Shown: one piece after another, positions 53,596 to 62,563 of the stretch
Layout of the letters: each line of letters opens with the position of its first letter
How positions within the stretch are numbered: position 1 is the first letter of the stretch
Assembly: GCF_009827455.1 (NCBI RefSeq)
Contig: NZ_WTYZ01000001.1
Location: 1 to 64,000, forward strand
From: Pontixanthobacter aestiaquae
Lineage (GTDB): Bacteria > Pseudomonadota > Alphaproteobacteria > Sphingomonadales > Sphingomonadaceae
DNA: 64,000 nt
Direction: 5' to 3'
Notes under the pieces: generated by a model
Told to the model about the DNA's origin: nothing
Seen by the model: only the letters and a program-made list of their open reading frames with translations
Database searches by the model: none
Made by a program: the position numbers and the translations under genes

Positions 53596-54498
53596 TTACT
53601 CGTCCTTAGACTTCAACTGATACACCCGAACGTGATCAATTTCCATGCGGGCTGGCAAGGCGTCATTGTCGATGCCTTTGCGGCCACCCCAGTCGCCACC
53701 AATTGCTATGTTCAGAAGCAAATGCATGTTTTTGTCAAATGGCCAGCGCGCATTACCGCTGCTTTTTTTCTCGAACAGAAACTTCGGCTGGTCGTCGAAA
53801 CCGAACAGCAAAATCTTGGGCGTCCATAGCAATTGATAACGATGGAACTGGCCGCACACGCTGTCAGCCCTGAAACTAGCTGTGCGCTGGGTACCCCGCC
53901 CCCAATTGAACGCTTTGGTATGCACTGAATTGTGTATCACTCCAGGTTCGAAACCGACATGCTCCATGATATCGATCTCGCCGCCATTGGGCCATACGAC
54001 ATCGGGATCTTCGGGGAGCATCCAGATCGCCGGCCACGTTCCGCGACCGCAGGGCAGTTTCGCGCGAATTTCGTAGAAGCCATACGTCCAGGCAGCTTTG
54101 CCTTGGGTGAACAGCCGGGTGGAGGTGTATTCCTGCTCGCCCCAATCGGGAAATGCGCCCCGATCAAGCACTTCCTTGCGCGCTTCCAGAACCAGATTTC
54201 CGTTTTCAAGCCGCACATTCTCGGGTCGGGCACTGGCGTAATACTGCAATTCGTTATTGTACCAGCCGACCGTGTTGCGATGAGTATCATAACCCCACTT
54301 TTCGGGATCAGGCATCGACCCGGAATCGAACTCATCAGCAAACACCAGTTCGTAGCCTTGGGGCGGGCGATGCGGTTCGCGTGCTGGTGTATTGTGTTGT
54401 GGCGATCCGACCGCCGTGGTCTGTGCGGTTTGGCTCGCTTCAGCGTGAACCAACTGAGTTGCCGCTGCCGCCGCGGCAATGAAAGAGAACAAAGTCAT
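53596..54498 (-). CDS. GH16 endo-beta-1,3-glucanase (laminarinase-like)
   Basis: Glycoside hydrolase family 16 of 300 residues. A signal peptide occupies about residues 1-20 (FIAAAAAATQLVHA). The jelly-roll domain starts at YELVFADEFDSGSMPDPEKWGYD. The catalytic motif GGEIDIMEHVG has the two Glu and Asp of the E-x-D-x-x-E site, with WPAIWMLP just before. WPFDKNMHLLLNIAIGGDWGG and the terminal MEIDHVRVYQL complete the fold. The motif set fits laminarinases rather than lichenases or carrageenases. It would cut beta-1,3-glucan outside the inner membrane. It lies 71 bases after the TonB receptor gene, in the same operon. Confidence 0.92.
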   Translation of the reverse strand: MTLFSFIAAAAAATQLVHAEASQTAQTTAVGSPQHNTPAREPHRPPQGYELVFADEFDSGSMPDPEKWGYDTHRNTVGWYNNELQYYASARPENVRLENGNLVLEARKEVLDRGAFPDWGEQEYTSTRLFTQGKAAWTYGFYEIRAKLPCGRGTWPAIWMLPEDPDVVWPNGGEIDIMEHVGFEPGVIHNSVHTKAFNWGRGTQRTASFRADSVCGQFHRYQLLWTPKILLFGFDDQPKFLFEKKSSGNARWPFDKNMHLLLNIAIGGDWGGRKGIDNDALPARMEIDHVRVYQLKSKDE

Positions 54499-54569
54499 GT
54501 CAGAACCTTATGGTTCAATATCCAGAAAGTAAAAGGGCGGCAGATTGCTCCGCCGCCCTCGCCCCTCCG

Positions 54570-57320
54570 CTAGAAGTTAACGCGCATCCGAGCACCGTAT
54601 GTACGGGGCCGCGTGAAGAAGCGCGTATTGTCGAACTGCGTGATGATGATAGCAGATTCTTTCTGCTTGTTGGTGACGTTGTTGGCATAGACTTCAAAGC
54701 GGAACTTGCCGTCATCGCCGTGGCTGTAGCCAGCGCCTAGATCGAAGGTCCAGTACCCCTTGACCACGTCGTTAAGGCGCAGACGCGGATTGTTGGGCTG
54801 CTCATAATCTTCGGAGTTGAAGATCGTCTGGAAAGTGTCCGAACGATAGCCGGCGGAAATCACCCAGTCGATCGAACCGGACGAAACGTCGATGTTCTGC
54901 GAAAGCGAGGTGTTCAGTTGCCAGCGCGGCGTGCGAGGCAGACGTTTGCCCGCAATATTGCGGAACGGCACTGCCTCGACATCGGGCTGGAAACGACCGT
55001 CCGGAATTTCCTGACTGTCTTTGATCTTCGCTTCGAGCCACAGAAGGTTGAAGTCCCAATTGAGGTTCGCCGGCAGCTCAAGACCGCCTTCGACATTCAG
55101 GCCATAGATTTCCGAGTCTGCGGCATTGAAAGTGTACCCAACGATCAGCGCCAGCGACACATCGTCGCCAATGTCGACAACTTCGCCCTGCTCAAGCTCG
55201 AAATCTGCAATCGTCTCGACGGAAAGGAGGGCGCTGAAGGCTTGGTCCTGATAGTCATTGTAGAAAGCCGAGCCATTCAGCTTTGCCTTCACGTCGCCAA
55301 TCCAAAACTCGTTCTTTGTGCCGAATTCGTAAAGAATGACGTTCTCGGTTTCGGTCGTCGGGAAGAAACCGTTGGATCCGAGATTGTCGTTAAACGTGCC
55401 CGATTTGTGACCGCTTGCAACCAGCGCGTAGACGAGGTTGTCAGGCGTGATGTCGTATTCGAGACGCAGGCGCCAATCGATAAAATCATCTTTGATCTCA
55501 CCATCCTGAAGGAATATCTGATCACGGAACGGAACGGCATAGGTAAACTGCGACGTGTTGGCGAACCCGTCGCAGACCAAGCCATCAAAGCTGACAGTAT
55601 CTAGACATTCGACTGCCCCTGGAACATCGTCGAAATGGCCCTCTAGTGGGCCAAAGTTCAGGATGTCGTCTAGATTGTCTCGAAGACCAAATTGACGGAC
55701 GCCATTCAACTGGAAAGCGAAGATTTCTTCATTGCTGACATTACCATCGCCGTTAGTATCCGGATCAAAGATAGTGCGATCCCTGCCCGCAAACTCGAAA
55801 CCTTCCGTTCCGTAACGAACACCCATACAGCAATTGAAGTTGCCATCACCTAGCGCAAGTCCATAGCGAGCCGCGACACCCCGACGGCTCTTCTGATCGT
55901 CGGTCCAGCGAAGACCGCCGGTGATACGAAAACGATCATTGATCTCGAACGTCGCGTCACCGTAGATCGACCAGCTTTCCGCGTTCACATCGGGATTGTT
56001 GAATTCGATTCCTTGGAAAAACAGTCCACGGTCGCCGGTCGAAGCGAGAAATGCGTACTGGTTCTCTTTGAAATACATACCCCCCAGCGACCAGATGAAT
56101 GGTCCTTCGTTATTAAAGATGCGCAGCTCGTTATAGTAGCTCTCGGAGTCTGTGATGAACTGGAAACGCGAGAAATTATCGAGGTTTTCCTGCAGGATGA
56201 TATCGTCGATTATTGTGTTCGGTTCCTCACCGCGCGAAGAAAGGTCTCCGATAACGCCTGGGTAGAAGGGGGTCAGAGGCGCGTTTGCGTCGTAGTTGTA
56301 AACAAGATCACGATAGCTGCTGGTGAACTCGACCGTGAACGGGTCGGCCTCATAGGTGATCGTTGCACGCAGGCCGTAATGCTTGGTGTCCAGAATAGGT
56401 GTGAAGGCATTGCCAATCACATCGCGCGGATCTTCGATTTCTTCTGGCAGAATTCCATTGCCGAGCGGGCCGGCATAGTTGGTGCCTGTGTACCCGGTGC
56501 CTTCTTCATGAATGTAGTCACCTGCAAGCAGGATCGAAAGGCGCTCGGTCGGTTCCCAAAGAAACTGCGCGCGGATGGCCTTGTTGTCTTCCTGCTCAGC
56601 AACATCGACATTCTGGATCGGGCCGACATTGTTGTAGTAGCTGTCGTGACCGAGATACATGCCGGAGACGCGGAACGCGGCGTTGTCACCCACCGGCACG
56701 TTGATCATGCCCCGGAATTCTTTGTGATCGTAATTGCCATAGCCGACTTCGAGATTGGCGTCCCAAACGCCGAGGCCCGGCTTCCATGAAATCGCGTTGA
56801 CCGAACCTGCCAGAGCGTTCCGACCGCGCAGCGTACCTTGCGGGCCGACATTTACCTCGACGCGCTCGATATCGAAGAATGCCGAACCGATGCCCGATGG
56901 GCGCGGTACATATACACCGTCATAGTGGAACGCAGCCGCTGGATCGCCCAGTTCGGTGTTGTTCGAAGAGCCAACGCCGCGGATCCAGATTTCTACGTTG
57001 CCGCCGTTATTGGCGACAGTCAGGCCCGGCAGTTCGTCGTTGAAATCGGTGATGTCCTGAATTCCCCGCGCGCGCAGATCATCACCTTTGAAAACCGCTG
57101 CTGTACCGGCATAATCCTGCAGCGACTGTTCGCGGCGTTCTGCGGTAACGACAATGACATCTTCTGTCGCAGCGGGAGATTCCTCAGCTTCTGGCTCATC
57201 CGTGCTCTGCGCGTATGCTGGCGCGCCCATAACCATGACCATGGCAATTGAAGAAGCAGTACCAAACGCGATCTTACGCATGGCGATCTTACGGTTTTTA
57301 TCAGAGTTTTGGTGTGACAA
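54570..57320 (-). CDS. TonB-dependent receptor of the beta-glucan locus
   Basis: Outer-membrane receptor of 916 residues. A basic N-terminus leads to a signal peptide ending at APAYAQ (about residues 14-38). The TonB-box/plug start is DVIVVTAERREQSLQDYAGTA, with plug motifs EIWIRGVGSSNN, YVPRPSG and VEVNVGPQGTLRGRNALAGSVN. The barrel ends in GARMRVNF with terminal Phe. The start is TTG 57320: GGGAGGG (57325-57331 on the reverse strand) lies five bases before it, while the internal ATG at 57281 has no Shine-Dalgarno. The promoter region carries two LacI-type operators. The likely ligand is a laminari-oligosaccharide, inferred from the neighbouring GH16, GH3 and MFS genes. Confidence 0.92.
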   Translation of the reverse strand: MSHQNSDKNRKIAMRKIAFGTASSIAMVMVMGAPAYAQSTDEPEAEESPAATEDVIVVTAERREQSLQDYAGTAAVFKGDDLRARGIQDITDFNDELPGLTVANNGGNVEIWIRGVGSSNNTELGDPAAAFHYDGVYVPRPSGIGSAFFDIERVEVNVGPQGTLRGRNALAGSVNAISWKPGLGVWDANLEVGYGNYDHKEFRGMINVPVGDNAAFRVSGMYLGHDSYYNNVGPIQNVDVAEQEDNKAIRAQFLWEPTERLSILLAGDYIHEEGTGYTGTNYAGPLGNGILPEEIEDPRDVIGNAFTPILDTKHYGLRATITYEADPFTVEFTSSYRDLVYNYDANAPLTPFYPGVIGDLSSRGEEPNTIIDDIILQENLDNFSRFQFITDSESYYNELRIFNNEGPFIWSLGGMYFKENQYAFLASTGDRGLFFQGIEFNNPDVNAESWSIYGDATFEINDRFRITGGLRWTDDQKSRRGVAARYGLALGDGNFNCCMGVRYGTEGFEFAGRDRTIFDPDTNGDGNVSNEEIFAFQLNGVRQFGLRDNLDDILNFGPLEGHFDDVPGAVECLDTVSFDGLVCDGFANTSQFTYAVPFRDQIFLQDGEIKDDFIDWRLRLEYDITPDNLVYALVASGHKSGTFNDNLGSNGFFPTTETENVILYEFGTKNEFWIGDVKAKLNGSAFYNDYQDQAFSALLSVETIADFELEQGEVVDIGDDVSLALIVGYTFNAADSEIYGLNVEGGLELPANLNWDFNLLWLEAKIKDSQEIPDGRFQPDVEAVPFRNIAGKRLPRTPRWQLNTSLSQNIDVSSGSIDWVISAGYRSDTFQTIFNSEDYEQPNNPRLRLNDVVKGYWTFDLGAGYSHGDDGKFRFEVYANNVTNKQKESAIIITQFDNTRFFTRPRTYGARMRVNF

Positions 57321-57378
57321 ATTACCCTCCCAAGGATGTCGTTAGAATCGACTTAAATCGAATTTGACAGTTTAGTTA

Positions 57379-57430
57379 CGTCAAATTGTGAGCGTTCACA
57401 AGCTAGAAAATGAACGTTCACAATTTGACG
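57379..57430. promoter_or_regulatory. Double LacI-type operator inside a 13-base inverted repeat
   Basis: Site 1 is TTGTGAGCGTTCACAA (57386-57401). Site 2 is centred on the perfect palindrome TGAACGTTCA (57411-57420), followed by CAA. Their centres are 22 bases apart, two helical turns. Outer arms CGTCAAATTGTGA (57379-57391) and TCACAATTTGACG (57418-57430) form a perfect 13-base inverted repeat enclosing both. A further AATTTGAC at 57361-57368 pairs with GTCAAATT. The block lies 59-110 bases before the receptor start. Confidence 0.7.
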
Positions 57431-57510
57431 CTCTCAAGTGTTTATCAGAAGGATCTTTCTGATCGAGATACGGACATCGGCTTTCGAGCAACACGCTCTT
57501 AAATAACGTA

Positions 57511-57571
57511 AACGCCGTCCAATCGCAGCAAATTCAAAACTGCAAAGCCGAACTGTGGGCGGCGTTTTTTT
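57511..57571 (+). terminator. Terminator-like hairpin with T tract in intergenic region
   Basis: AACGCCGTCC (57511-57520) can pair with GGGCGGCGTT (57557-57566) at nine of ten bases, followed by a run of seven T (57565-57571). An inner GCAG/CTGC pair may add to it. The loop is long for an intrinsic terminator, and no forward gene lies directly upstream, so it would end a short unannotated transcript or be chance. Confidence 0.3.
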
Positions 57572-57772
57572 GCGTCAAACTTATCCAGATCACCGATTAG
57601 TGAGTGCGGCTTCGGCTCCGACTGTTGCACGATAGCTACATCCACTGGGCGGGAGAACAAACACGCTAGCTGCGACCTGCCAGAACACCAACCTTTGCCT
57701 CTCCGCAAAACTGCGTTAGGTTGCAACAAGAAACGTTGTGACGATTGGTCGCGGTGGGAAAGGTGTGCAACA

Positions 57773-58270
57773 ATGGTCACAATCAGCATCAACGGCAACG
57801 CTGAGGAGATCGACGTTGATCCCGCAATGCCGCTCCTGTGGGCGGTGCGCGAGCGGCTCGGCATGACTGGCACCAAATTCGGCTGCGGCATCGCGCAATG
57901 CGGTGCTTGCACTATGCATCTGGATGGTGAGCCGATCCGTAGCTGTTCAACCCCGATATCTGCCGCTGAGGGTAAAGAGGTGACGACCATCGAAGGCATC
58001 GCCGATCCCGATGGGACGCTGTCCAAAGTCCAGCAAGCCTGGATCAGCGAGCAAGTGCCGCAATGCGGATATTGCCAGTCCGGCCAGATCATGTCTGCCA
58101 CCGCCCTGCTACGCGAAACACCGCGCCCGACCGATGAACAGATCAAAGCCTATATGAGCGGCAACATCTGCCGCTGCGGAATGTATGGCCGTATACGCAA
58201 GGCCATCAAAGTCGCTGCTGGCATAGAAACCACTACTCGCATGGACAGTGCCGAGGAGGTCTCGGCATGA
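57773..58270 (+). CDS. [2Fe-2S] subunit of molybdenum hydroxylase (IorA-like)
   Basis: Small iron-sulfur subunit of 165 residues of a xanthine-oxidase-family enzyme, related to isoquinoline 1-oxidoreductase alpha. The plant-type cluster is bound by Cys38, 43, 46 and 58 ([11 protein letters not shown]). The second cluster is bound by Cys98, 101, 133 and 135 (QCGYC, NICRCG). There is no signal peptide; the folded complex would be exported with the Mo subunit by the Tat route. ATG 57773 is preferred over an upstream in-frame start that adds 26 unlike residues. It overlaps the Mo-subunit gene by 4 bases. Confidence 0.93.
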   Translation: MVTISINGNAEEIDVDPAMPLLWAVRERLGMTGTKFGCGIAQCGACTMHLDGEPIRSCSTPISAAEGKEVTTIEGIADPDGTLSKVQQAWISEQVPQCGYCQSGQIMSATALLRETPRPTDEQIKAYMSGNICRCGMYGRIRKAIKVAAGIETTTRMDSAEEVSA

Positions 58271-60531
58271 ACGAAACCACAGAAACCAAGCCTCAGCGCA
58301 GCAGAGCCGCCAAATGGACGCGGCGCGGCGTTATTGGCGCTGGTGTATTGGCTGGCGGCGCATTGGTTATCGGCGTCGCGGTCCGAACGGGAAATCCGGT
58401 TGGTAAACTCAAGCCGATAGTCGCGCCGGGCCAAGATGAAGCCTTGGTCAATAGCTGGGTCAAGATCAATGCTGACAATATTGTGACCGCAATCGTGCCG
58501 CATTGCGAAATGGGACAAGGTGCTAACTCGACCATCGCGCAAATGCTCGCTGACGAAATGGATGTAAGCTGGGACAATGTCAGGGTGATGGATGCCCCAG
58601 CGGATGGCAATTACGTGTCACAGCACGCTGCGCGGATGTTTGTCGGCCCCGGCACGCTGCCCGATAAACCCAATCAAGTCGGTTTCATGGAGCCAACTTA
58701 TGACGGCCTGTTCACGCAAGTCGCAAAACTGGCAAGCGCCTATATCACGGGCGGCAGTTCATCCGTCCGGTCAACCGGCCAGAACGGGATGAGAATCGCA
58801 GGTGCTGCCGCGCGTGAAATGCTTATCGCCGCAGCGGCGAGTGAATGGGGCGTACCTACAGGTGAAATCGCGACTTCTGATGGGATGTTGACGCATGCGA
58901 GTTCCGGCAAGACGGCGACCTATGCGAGCCTCGCGGCGGCAGCCGCAGAGCAAGATTTGCCACGCGCGCCGCGCATCAAGACGGCAGACGAATACAAACT
59001 GATGGGCACAGCCGCGCCGCGCAAAGATATCCCTTCGAAAGTGGATGGCACCGCCATCTTCGGGGTTGATGGCGGTCCCGACGGTGAGGACCTCCGCTAT
59101 GCGGCGGTCAAGGCTCCTCCCGTTGTCGGTTCAAGCGTTGCGTCAATGGACGCATCGAATGCGAAACGCATGGGCGGCGTTCTGCAAATCCTCAATATGG
59201 GGGATTTCGTTGCGGTTGTGGCGGACAGTTACTGGCAGGCGCAGCAGGCGCTCAACACTATCGAAACCACCTACACCAAAACCGAGATCGACCATCTCGA
59301 CAGCGAGCAAATGTTCGCGAACTACACTGCCGCGCTTGACGAAGCCGGTGACAGTGGAGGCAAAAGCAAGGCAAATTACGGCGATGCAGCAGATGCTTTA
59401 ATAAACGCTGCGAAGACGGTGGAAGCCGAATACCGGGTACCGTTCCTCGCCCACGCCACGATGGAACCGATGAACTGCACTGCTTGGGTGCGCGATGGCA
59501 AATGCGATATCTGGACGGGTACGCAAGTCCCGCTGATGTCGCGCGACGGTGCGGCAGAGGGTGCGGGCGTTAGTGCCGATGATGTCACCATGCACACCGT
59601 TTTCCTTGGCGGCGGTTTCGGACGCCGTCTGACTCCGGAATATGCCAATCAGGCAGCGCGCTTGGCAAAAGCCACAGGCTATCCAATCAAGATGATCTGG
59701 TCGCGCGAAGAAGACACCGCTCAGGACTTCTACCGGCCCGCCGATATTAGCCGCTTCTCCGGCGGTCTTGAGGAGAATGGCAAGCTGGTCAGTTGGAACA
59801 ACATCCACTGTACCGATGACGAACCAGCCGAGGCACCGCTGGTGGAATTCTACGACATTCCGAATGTCGCCATTCGCGGCGCAGAGGTTGAGCCTCCACT
59901 GCGTCTTGGCGCTTGGCGTTCAGTCGCACACAGCCAGCATGGCTTCTTCGTAGAAAGCTTCGTCGATGAACTGGCGCATGAAGCCGGCAAAGACCCCGTC
60001 GAATTCCGCCGCGAACTGCTGGCGAATTCACCACGCCATTTGGCAGTGCTCAATGGAGCTGCAGAAATGGCCGACTGGGGCAGCGAATTGCCCGAAGGAC
60101 ACGGTCGCGGGATTGCAATCGCGCGCTCATTCGGCTCAATCGTTGCCGAAGTGGCTGAAGTCGACATGACCGACGACAAGCCGCGCGTCGTAAAAATGTA
60201 TTGCTGCGTCGATGCAGGCTTCGCGATGAACCCTGATGGACTTACCGCGCAGATGGAAAGCGGCATTGTATATGGCCTGACCGCTGCACTCTATGACGAA
60301 ATCACCATCAAGAACGGCGCAGTCGAGCAAAGCAACTTCCACGATTATCACATGATGCGGATGGATGATGCGCCCGAGATCGCAGTGCAAATCATCAACG
60401 GAGCGCCCGACAATCTCGGCGGCGCCGGCGAACCCGGACTTCCACCAGCAGCGGCAGCGGTGACCAACGCAATTTTTGCAGCAAACGGGCAACGCATCCG
60501 CGAGTTGCCTATCGCCAAACACTTTGCTTGA
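58267..60531 (+). CDS. Molybdopterin subunit of periplasmic Mo hydroxylase (IorB-like)
   Basis: Molybdenum-cofactor subunit of 754 residues. A Tat signal is at the N-terminus ([19 protein letters not shown]; Arg19-Arg20). The cofactor domains carry [18 protein letters not shown], the GGGFGRR loop ([23 protein letters not shown]) and the substrate-site Glu723 in [19 protein letters not shown]. The single-chain form is typical for the isoquinoline-oxidoreductase/membrane-associated aldehyde dehydrogenase group. It would oxidise an aldehyde or N-heterocycle in the periplasm and give electrons to the lipo-cytochrome c encoded next, 18 bases downstream. The exact substrate cannot be told. Confidence 0.92.
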   Translation: MNETTETKPQRSRAAKWTRRGVIGAGVLAGGALVIGVAVRTGNPVGKLKPIVAPGQDEALVNSWVKINADNIVTAIVPHCEMGQGANSTIAQMLADEMDVSWDNVRVMDAPADGNYVSQHAARMFVGPGTLPDKPNQVGFMEPTYDGLFTQVAKLASAYITGGSSSVRSTGQNGMRIAGAAAREMLIAAAASEWGVPTGEIATSDGMLTHASSGKTATYASLAAAAAEQDLPRAPRIKTADEYKLMGTAAPRKDIPSKVDGTAIFGVDGGPDGEDLRYAAVKAPPVVGSSVASMDASNAKRMGGVLQILNMGDFVAVVADSYWQAQQALNTIETTYTKTEIDHLDSEQMFANYTAALDEAGDSGGKSKANYGDAADALINAAKTVEAEYRVPFLAHATMEPMNCTAWVRDGKCDIWTGTQVPLMSRDGAAEGAGVSADDVTMHTVFLGGGFGRRLTPEYANQAARLAKATGYPIKMIWSREEDTAQDFYRPADISRFSGGLEENGKLVSWNNIHCTDDEPAEAPLVEFYDIPNVAIRGAEVEPPLRLGAWRSVAHSQHGFFVESFVDELAHEAGKDPVEFRRELLANSPRHLAVLNGAAEMADWGSELPEGHGRGIAIARSFGSIVAEVAEVDMTDDKPRVVKMYCCVDAGFAMNPDGLTAQMESGIVYGLTAALYDEITIKNGAVEQSNFHDYHMMRMDDAPEIAVQIINGAPDNLGGAGEPGLPPAAAAVTNAIFAANGQRIRELPIAKHFA

Positions 60532-60549
60532 TCGAGTGGGATACCGACG

Positions 60550-60999
60550 ATGAAACGTTTAGCTCTAATCACGATAATCGCTACGCTCGGGCTCTCTGCT
60601 TGCAGTTCTGAATCCCCGGAACCTGTCGAACAAATCATAGTTCGCACACCAGGTGAAACTGTTCCTGCGGTTGAAACCTCAGATGGTGATGACCTCGTAA
60701 CAACAGGCCGCAAAGCATTCGCCGCGTGTGTGGCGTGCCACGCAGTCGAGCAAGGCGAACCTTCAGGAGCCGGACCGAACTTGTTTGGTATCGTTGGCCG
60801 CCAAGCCGGGACACTCGCTGACTTTGCCTACTCAGATGCAATGACCGGTGCGGACTTCACTTGGAACGCAGAACAGCTCGAAGCCTTTTTGGCCAATCCC
60901 GCTGAGAAAGTCCCCGGAACCACGATGGTTACGGGCGCGGTAACCGATCCCGAGAGACGCAGCGCGATTGCCGCTTATCTCGTCTCGCTCACCGAATAA
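60550..60999 (+). CDS. Lipoprotein c-type cytochrome
   Basis: Class I cytochrome c of 149 residues. Lipobox LSAC (Cys18) anchors it to a membrane. After a Pro/Glu-rich linker comes a heme site CVACH (60-64), the GPNLFGIVGRQAG block and a distal Met126 in VPGTTMVTG. It is probably the electron acceptor of the Mo hydroxylase encoded directly upstream, passing electrons to the respiratory chain. XdhC and MobA-like genes follow. Confidence 0.92.
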   Translation: MKRLALITIIATLGLSACSSESPEPVEQIIVRTPGETVPAVETSDGDDLVTTGRKAFAACVACHAVEQGEPSGAGPNLFGIVGRQAGTLADFAYSDAMTGADFTWNAEQLEAFLANPAEKVPGTTMVTGAVTDPERRSAIAAYLVSLTE

Positions 61000-61011
61000 G
61001 GATGCAGCGCG

Positions 61012-61962
61012 TTGGATAACCGGCGCGTATTTGCGTTTCTGAGCAATCGACTGGCGTCTGGTCAAGCGGCAGTTCTGGTTACCGTGATCGCCGTCGAGGG
61101 TTCGTCGATGCGCGGCCCCGGCACGCATATGGGCGTGTCCGAAGATGGCACCTTTATCGGCTCGCTCTCTGGCGGTTGTATCGAAAATGCTGTCGTCGCC
61201 GAAGCGCTTGAGGCTCTTGGCGAGGCAAGAGCCCGGACGGTCCGCTTCGGTGCAGGATCGCGTTATATTGACATCAAACTGCCATGCGGAGGCGGGCTGG
61301 ATATCCATTTCCTACCTCTCGAAGACACCAATCTGGTAGCTAGGTGCTTGACGGCAATTGATGCTCGAAAACCGTTCTCACTAAGGTTTGATCTCGACTC
61401 AAATGAAGCGAGTTTCTCGACCAAATGGCGCGCAACAGAACATCGCGCAGAGGAACGCGTCTCTTACATCGGCCACCAACCCGAGCCCAAGCTGACGATC
61501 ATCGGGCATGGCGCAACGGTCTTATCGCTCGCCAAACTTGCGCGACAGATGGACCTGACCGTTGAAGTATTCTCACCAGATGAAGAATTGCTCGAAAGCC
61601 TCGATGATAACGAAGCGACGACAATGCGATTGGCCACACCAGCCGATACTATGCCGATAACAGCCGACCCATGGACTGCATTCATTTTCCTGTTCCATGA
61701 TCACGATTGGGAAATCGCTTTGATGGCACATGCAATGCAGCAGCCGCATTTCTATCTTGGCGCGATGGGAGGGCGCAAGGCGCATGCATTCCGGATCAAA
61801 GCACTTCGAGAGCTGGGGCGTAGTGATCAGGCGATTGATGCAATTCACGCGCCCATAGGTCTCTTCCACTCATCCCGCGATCCAGATACGCTAGCACTAT
61901 CGACGCTGGGCCAAGTGATTGAAGCGTATCACCGGCAAGACTTCAAAAATGCCGAGGGCTAG
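61012..61962 (+). CDS. XdhC/CoxF-family maturation protein
   Basis: Maturation factor of 316 residues for molybdenum hydroxylases; XdhC binds molybdenum cofactor and favours its sulfuration and insertion. The N-terminal XdhC/CoxI domain has VTVIAVEGSSMRGPGTHMGV, IGSLSGGCIENAVV and KLPCGGGLDIHFLP. The C-terminal Rossmann-like domain has LTIIGHGATVLSLAKLA and YLGAMGGRKAHAFRI. The start is TTG 61012 with AAGGA upstream. It overlaps the MobA-like gene by 14 bases. Confidence 0.92.
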   Translation: MDNRRVFAFLSNRLASGQAAVLVTVIAVEGSSMRGPGTHMGVSEDGTFIGSLSGGCIENAVVAEALEALGEARARTVRFGAGSRYIDIKLPCGGGLDIHFLPLEDTNLVARCLTAIDARKPFSLRFDLDSNEASFSTKWRATEHRAEERVSYIGHQPEPKLTIIGHGATVLSLAKLARQMDLTVEVFSPDEELLESLDDNEATTMRLATPADTMPITADPWTAFIFLFHDHDWEIALMAHAMQQPHFYLGAMGGRKAHAFRIKALRELGRSDQAIDAIHAPIGLFHSSRDPDTLALSTLGQVIEAYHRQDFKNAEG

Positions 61963-62563
61963 CAATCCGAATATCTGCCTCGCCATATTGGCCGCTGGTC
62001 AATCACGGCGGTTCGGGGAAGCAGACAAGCTGGTCCAACTGCTCAATGGCCGGATGCTGGGTGTACATGTAGCTGCCACGCTTGCTTCCTTGAACGTAAC
62101 AAGCCGGATGGTAATCACATCCGCAGGCGATCATCCTTGCGCTGATGAGTGGTCGTCTTTTGGCTATGGCGTGGCTGTGAATAAGAATGCCTCTCAAGGT
62201 CTCGGGACATCCGTTGCAATGGCGGCACACGTCGCAATGGACTTTTCAGCCGATGCGTTACTGGTCTGCCTCGCCGATATGCCATTCGTTCCGGTAGATC
62301 ACTTCGAGCGCCTGATCGATACCTTCCAATCAAATGATGGTGCTGCGATCATTGCATCTTACGGAGGTACAACTGTTTCGCCGCCTGCGCTGTTTGATAA
62401 AACGCTCTTTGCAAAGCTCGCTGAGTTCGATGGGAACACGGGAGCGAGAAATATGCTGTCATCCGCGACAAGAGTCTTGATCAATCCTGACCTTCTCGCA
62501 GATATCGATACGCCCGAGCAACTCCGCAAGGCCAACGCCGGAGCTGGCTTCCGTAGCGATTAA
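61949..62563 (+). CDS. MobA-like molybdenum cofactor nucleotidyltransferase
   Basis: NTP-transferase of 204 residues, MocA/MobA type, which attaches CMP (or GMP) to molybdopterin for xanthine-oxidase-family enzymes. The N-terminal loop LAILAAGQSRRFGEADKLVQLL holds the G-x-x-x-R-F-G-x-x-K nucleotide motif. LLVCLADMPFVPVDHF carries the metal-binding Asp, and DGNTGARNML the later cofactor motif. It ends the Mo-hydroxylase operon. The start is ATG 61949, inside the end of xdhC. Its TAA overlaps the stop of the converging PLP gene. Confidence 0.9.
   Translation: MPRASNPNICLAILAAGQSRRFGEADKLVQLLNGRMLGVHVAATLASLNVTSRMVITSAGDHPCADEWSSFGYGVAVNKNASQGLGTSVAMAAHVAMDFSADALLVCLADMPFVPVDHFERLIDTFQSNDGAAIIASYGGTTVSPPALFDKTLFAKLAEFDGNTGARNMLSSATRVLINPDLLADIDTPEQLRKANAGAGFRSD

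Larger units (their letters stand above)
57321..57772. other. Intergenic region between TonB receptor and Mo-hydroxylase operon
   Basis: A 452-base region between divergent genes. The receptor-proximal part holds the double operator (57379-57430). The middle holds a hairpin with a T tract (57511-57571). I see no open frame with protein-like features. AGGTGTGCAACA precedes the ATG at 57773 of the forward operon. Confidence 0.6.

Noticed and set aside
54511..54526. GAACC-TTAT-GGTTC repeat before the GH16 gene
   Set aside because: Five-base arms, no resemblance to the LacI operators; may be chance.
54918..55604. Forward frame of 228 residues inside the third TonB receptor gene
   Set aside because: Complement shadow of barrel strands; no start signal.
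57499..58146. Reverse frame of 215 residues over the [2Fe-2S] subunit gene
   Set aside because: Shadow; the forward frame has eight cluster Cys in the right spacing.
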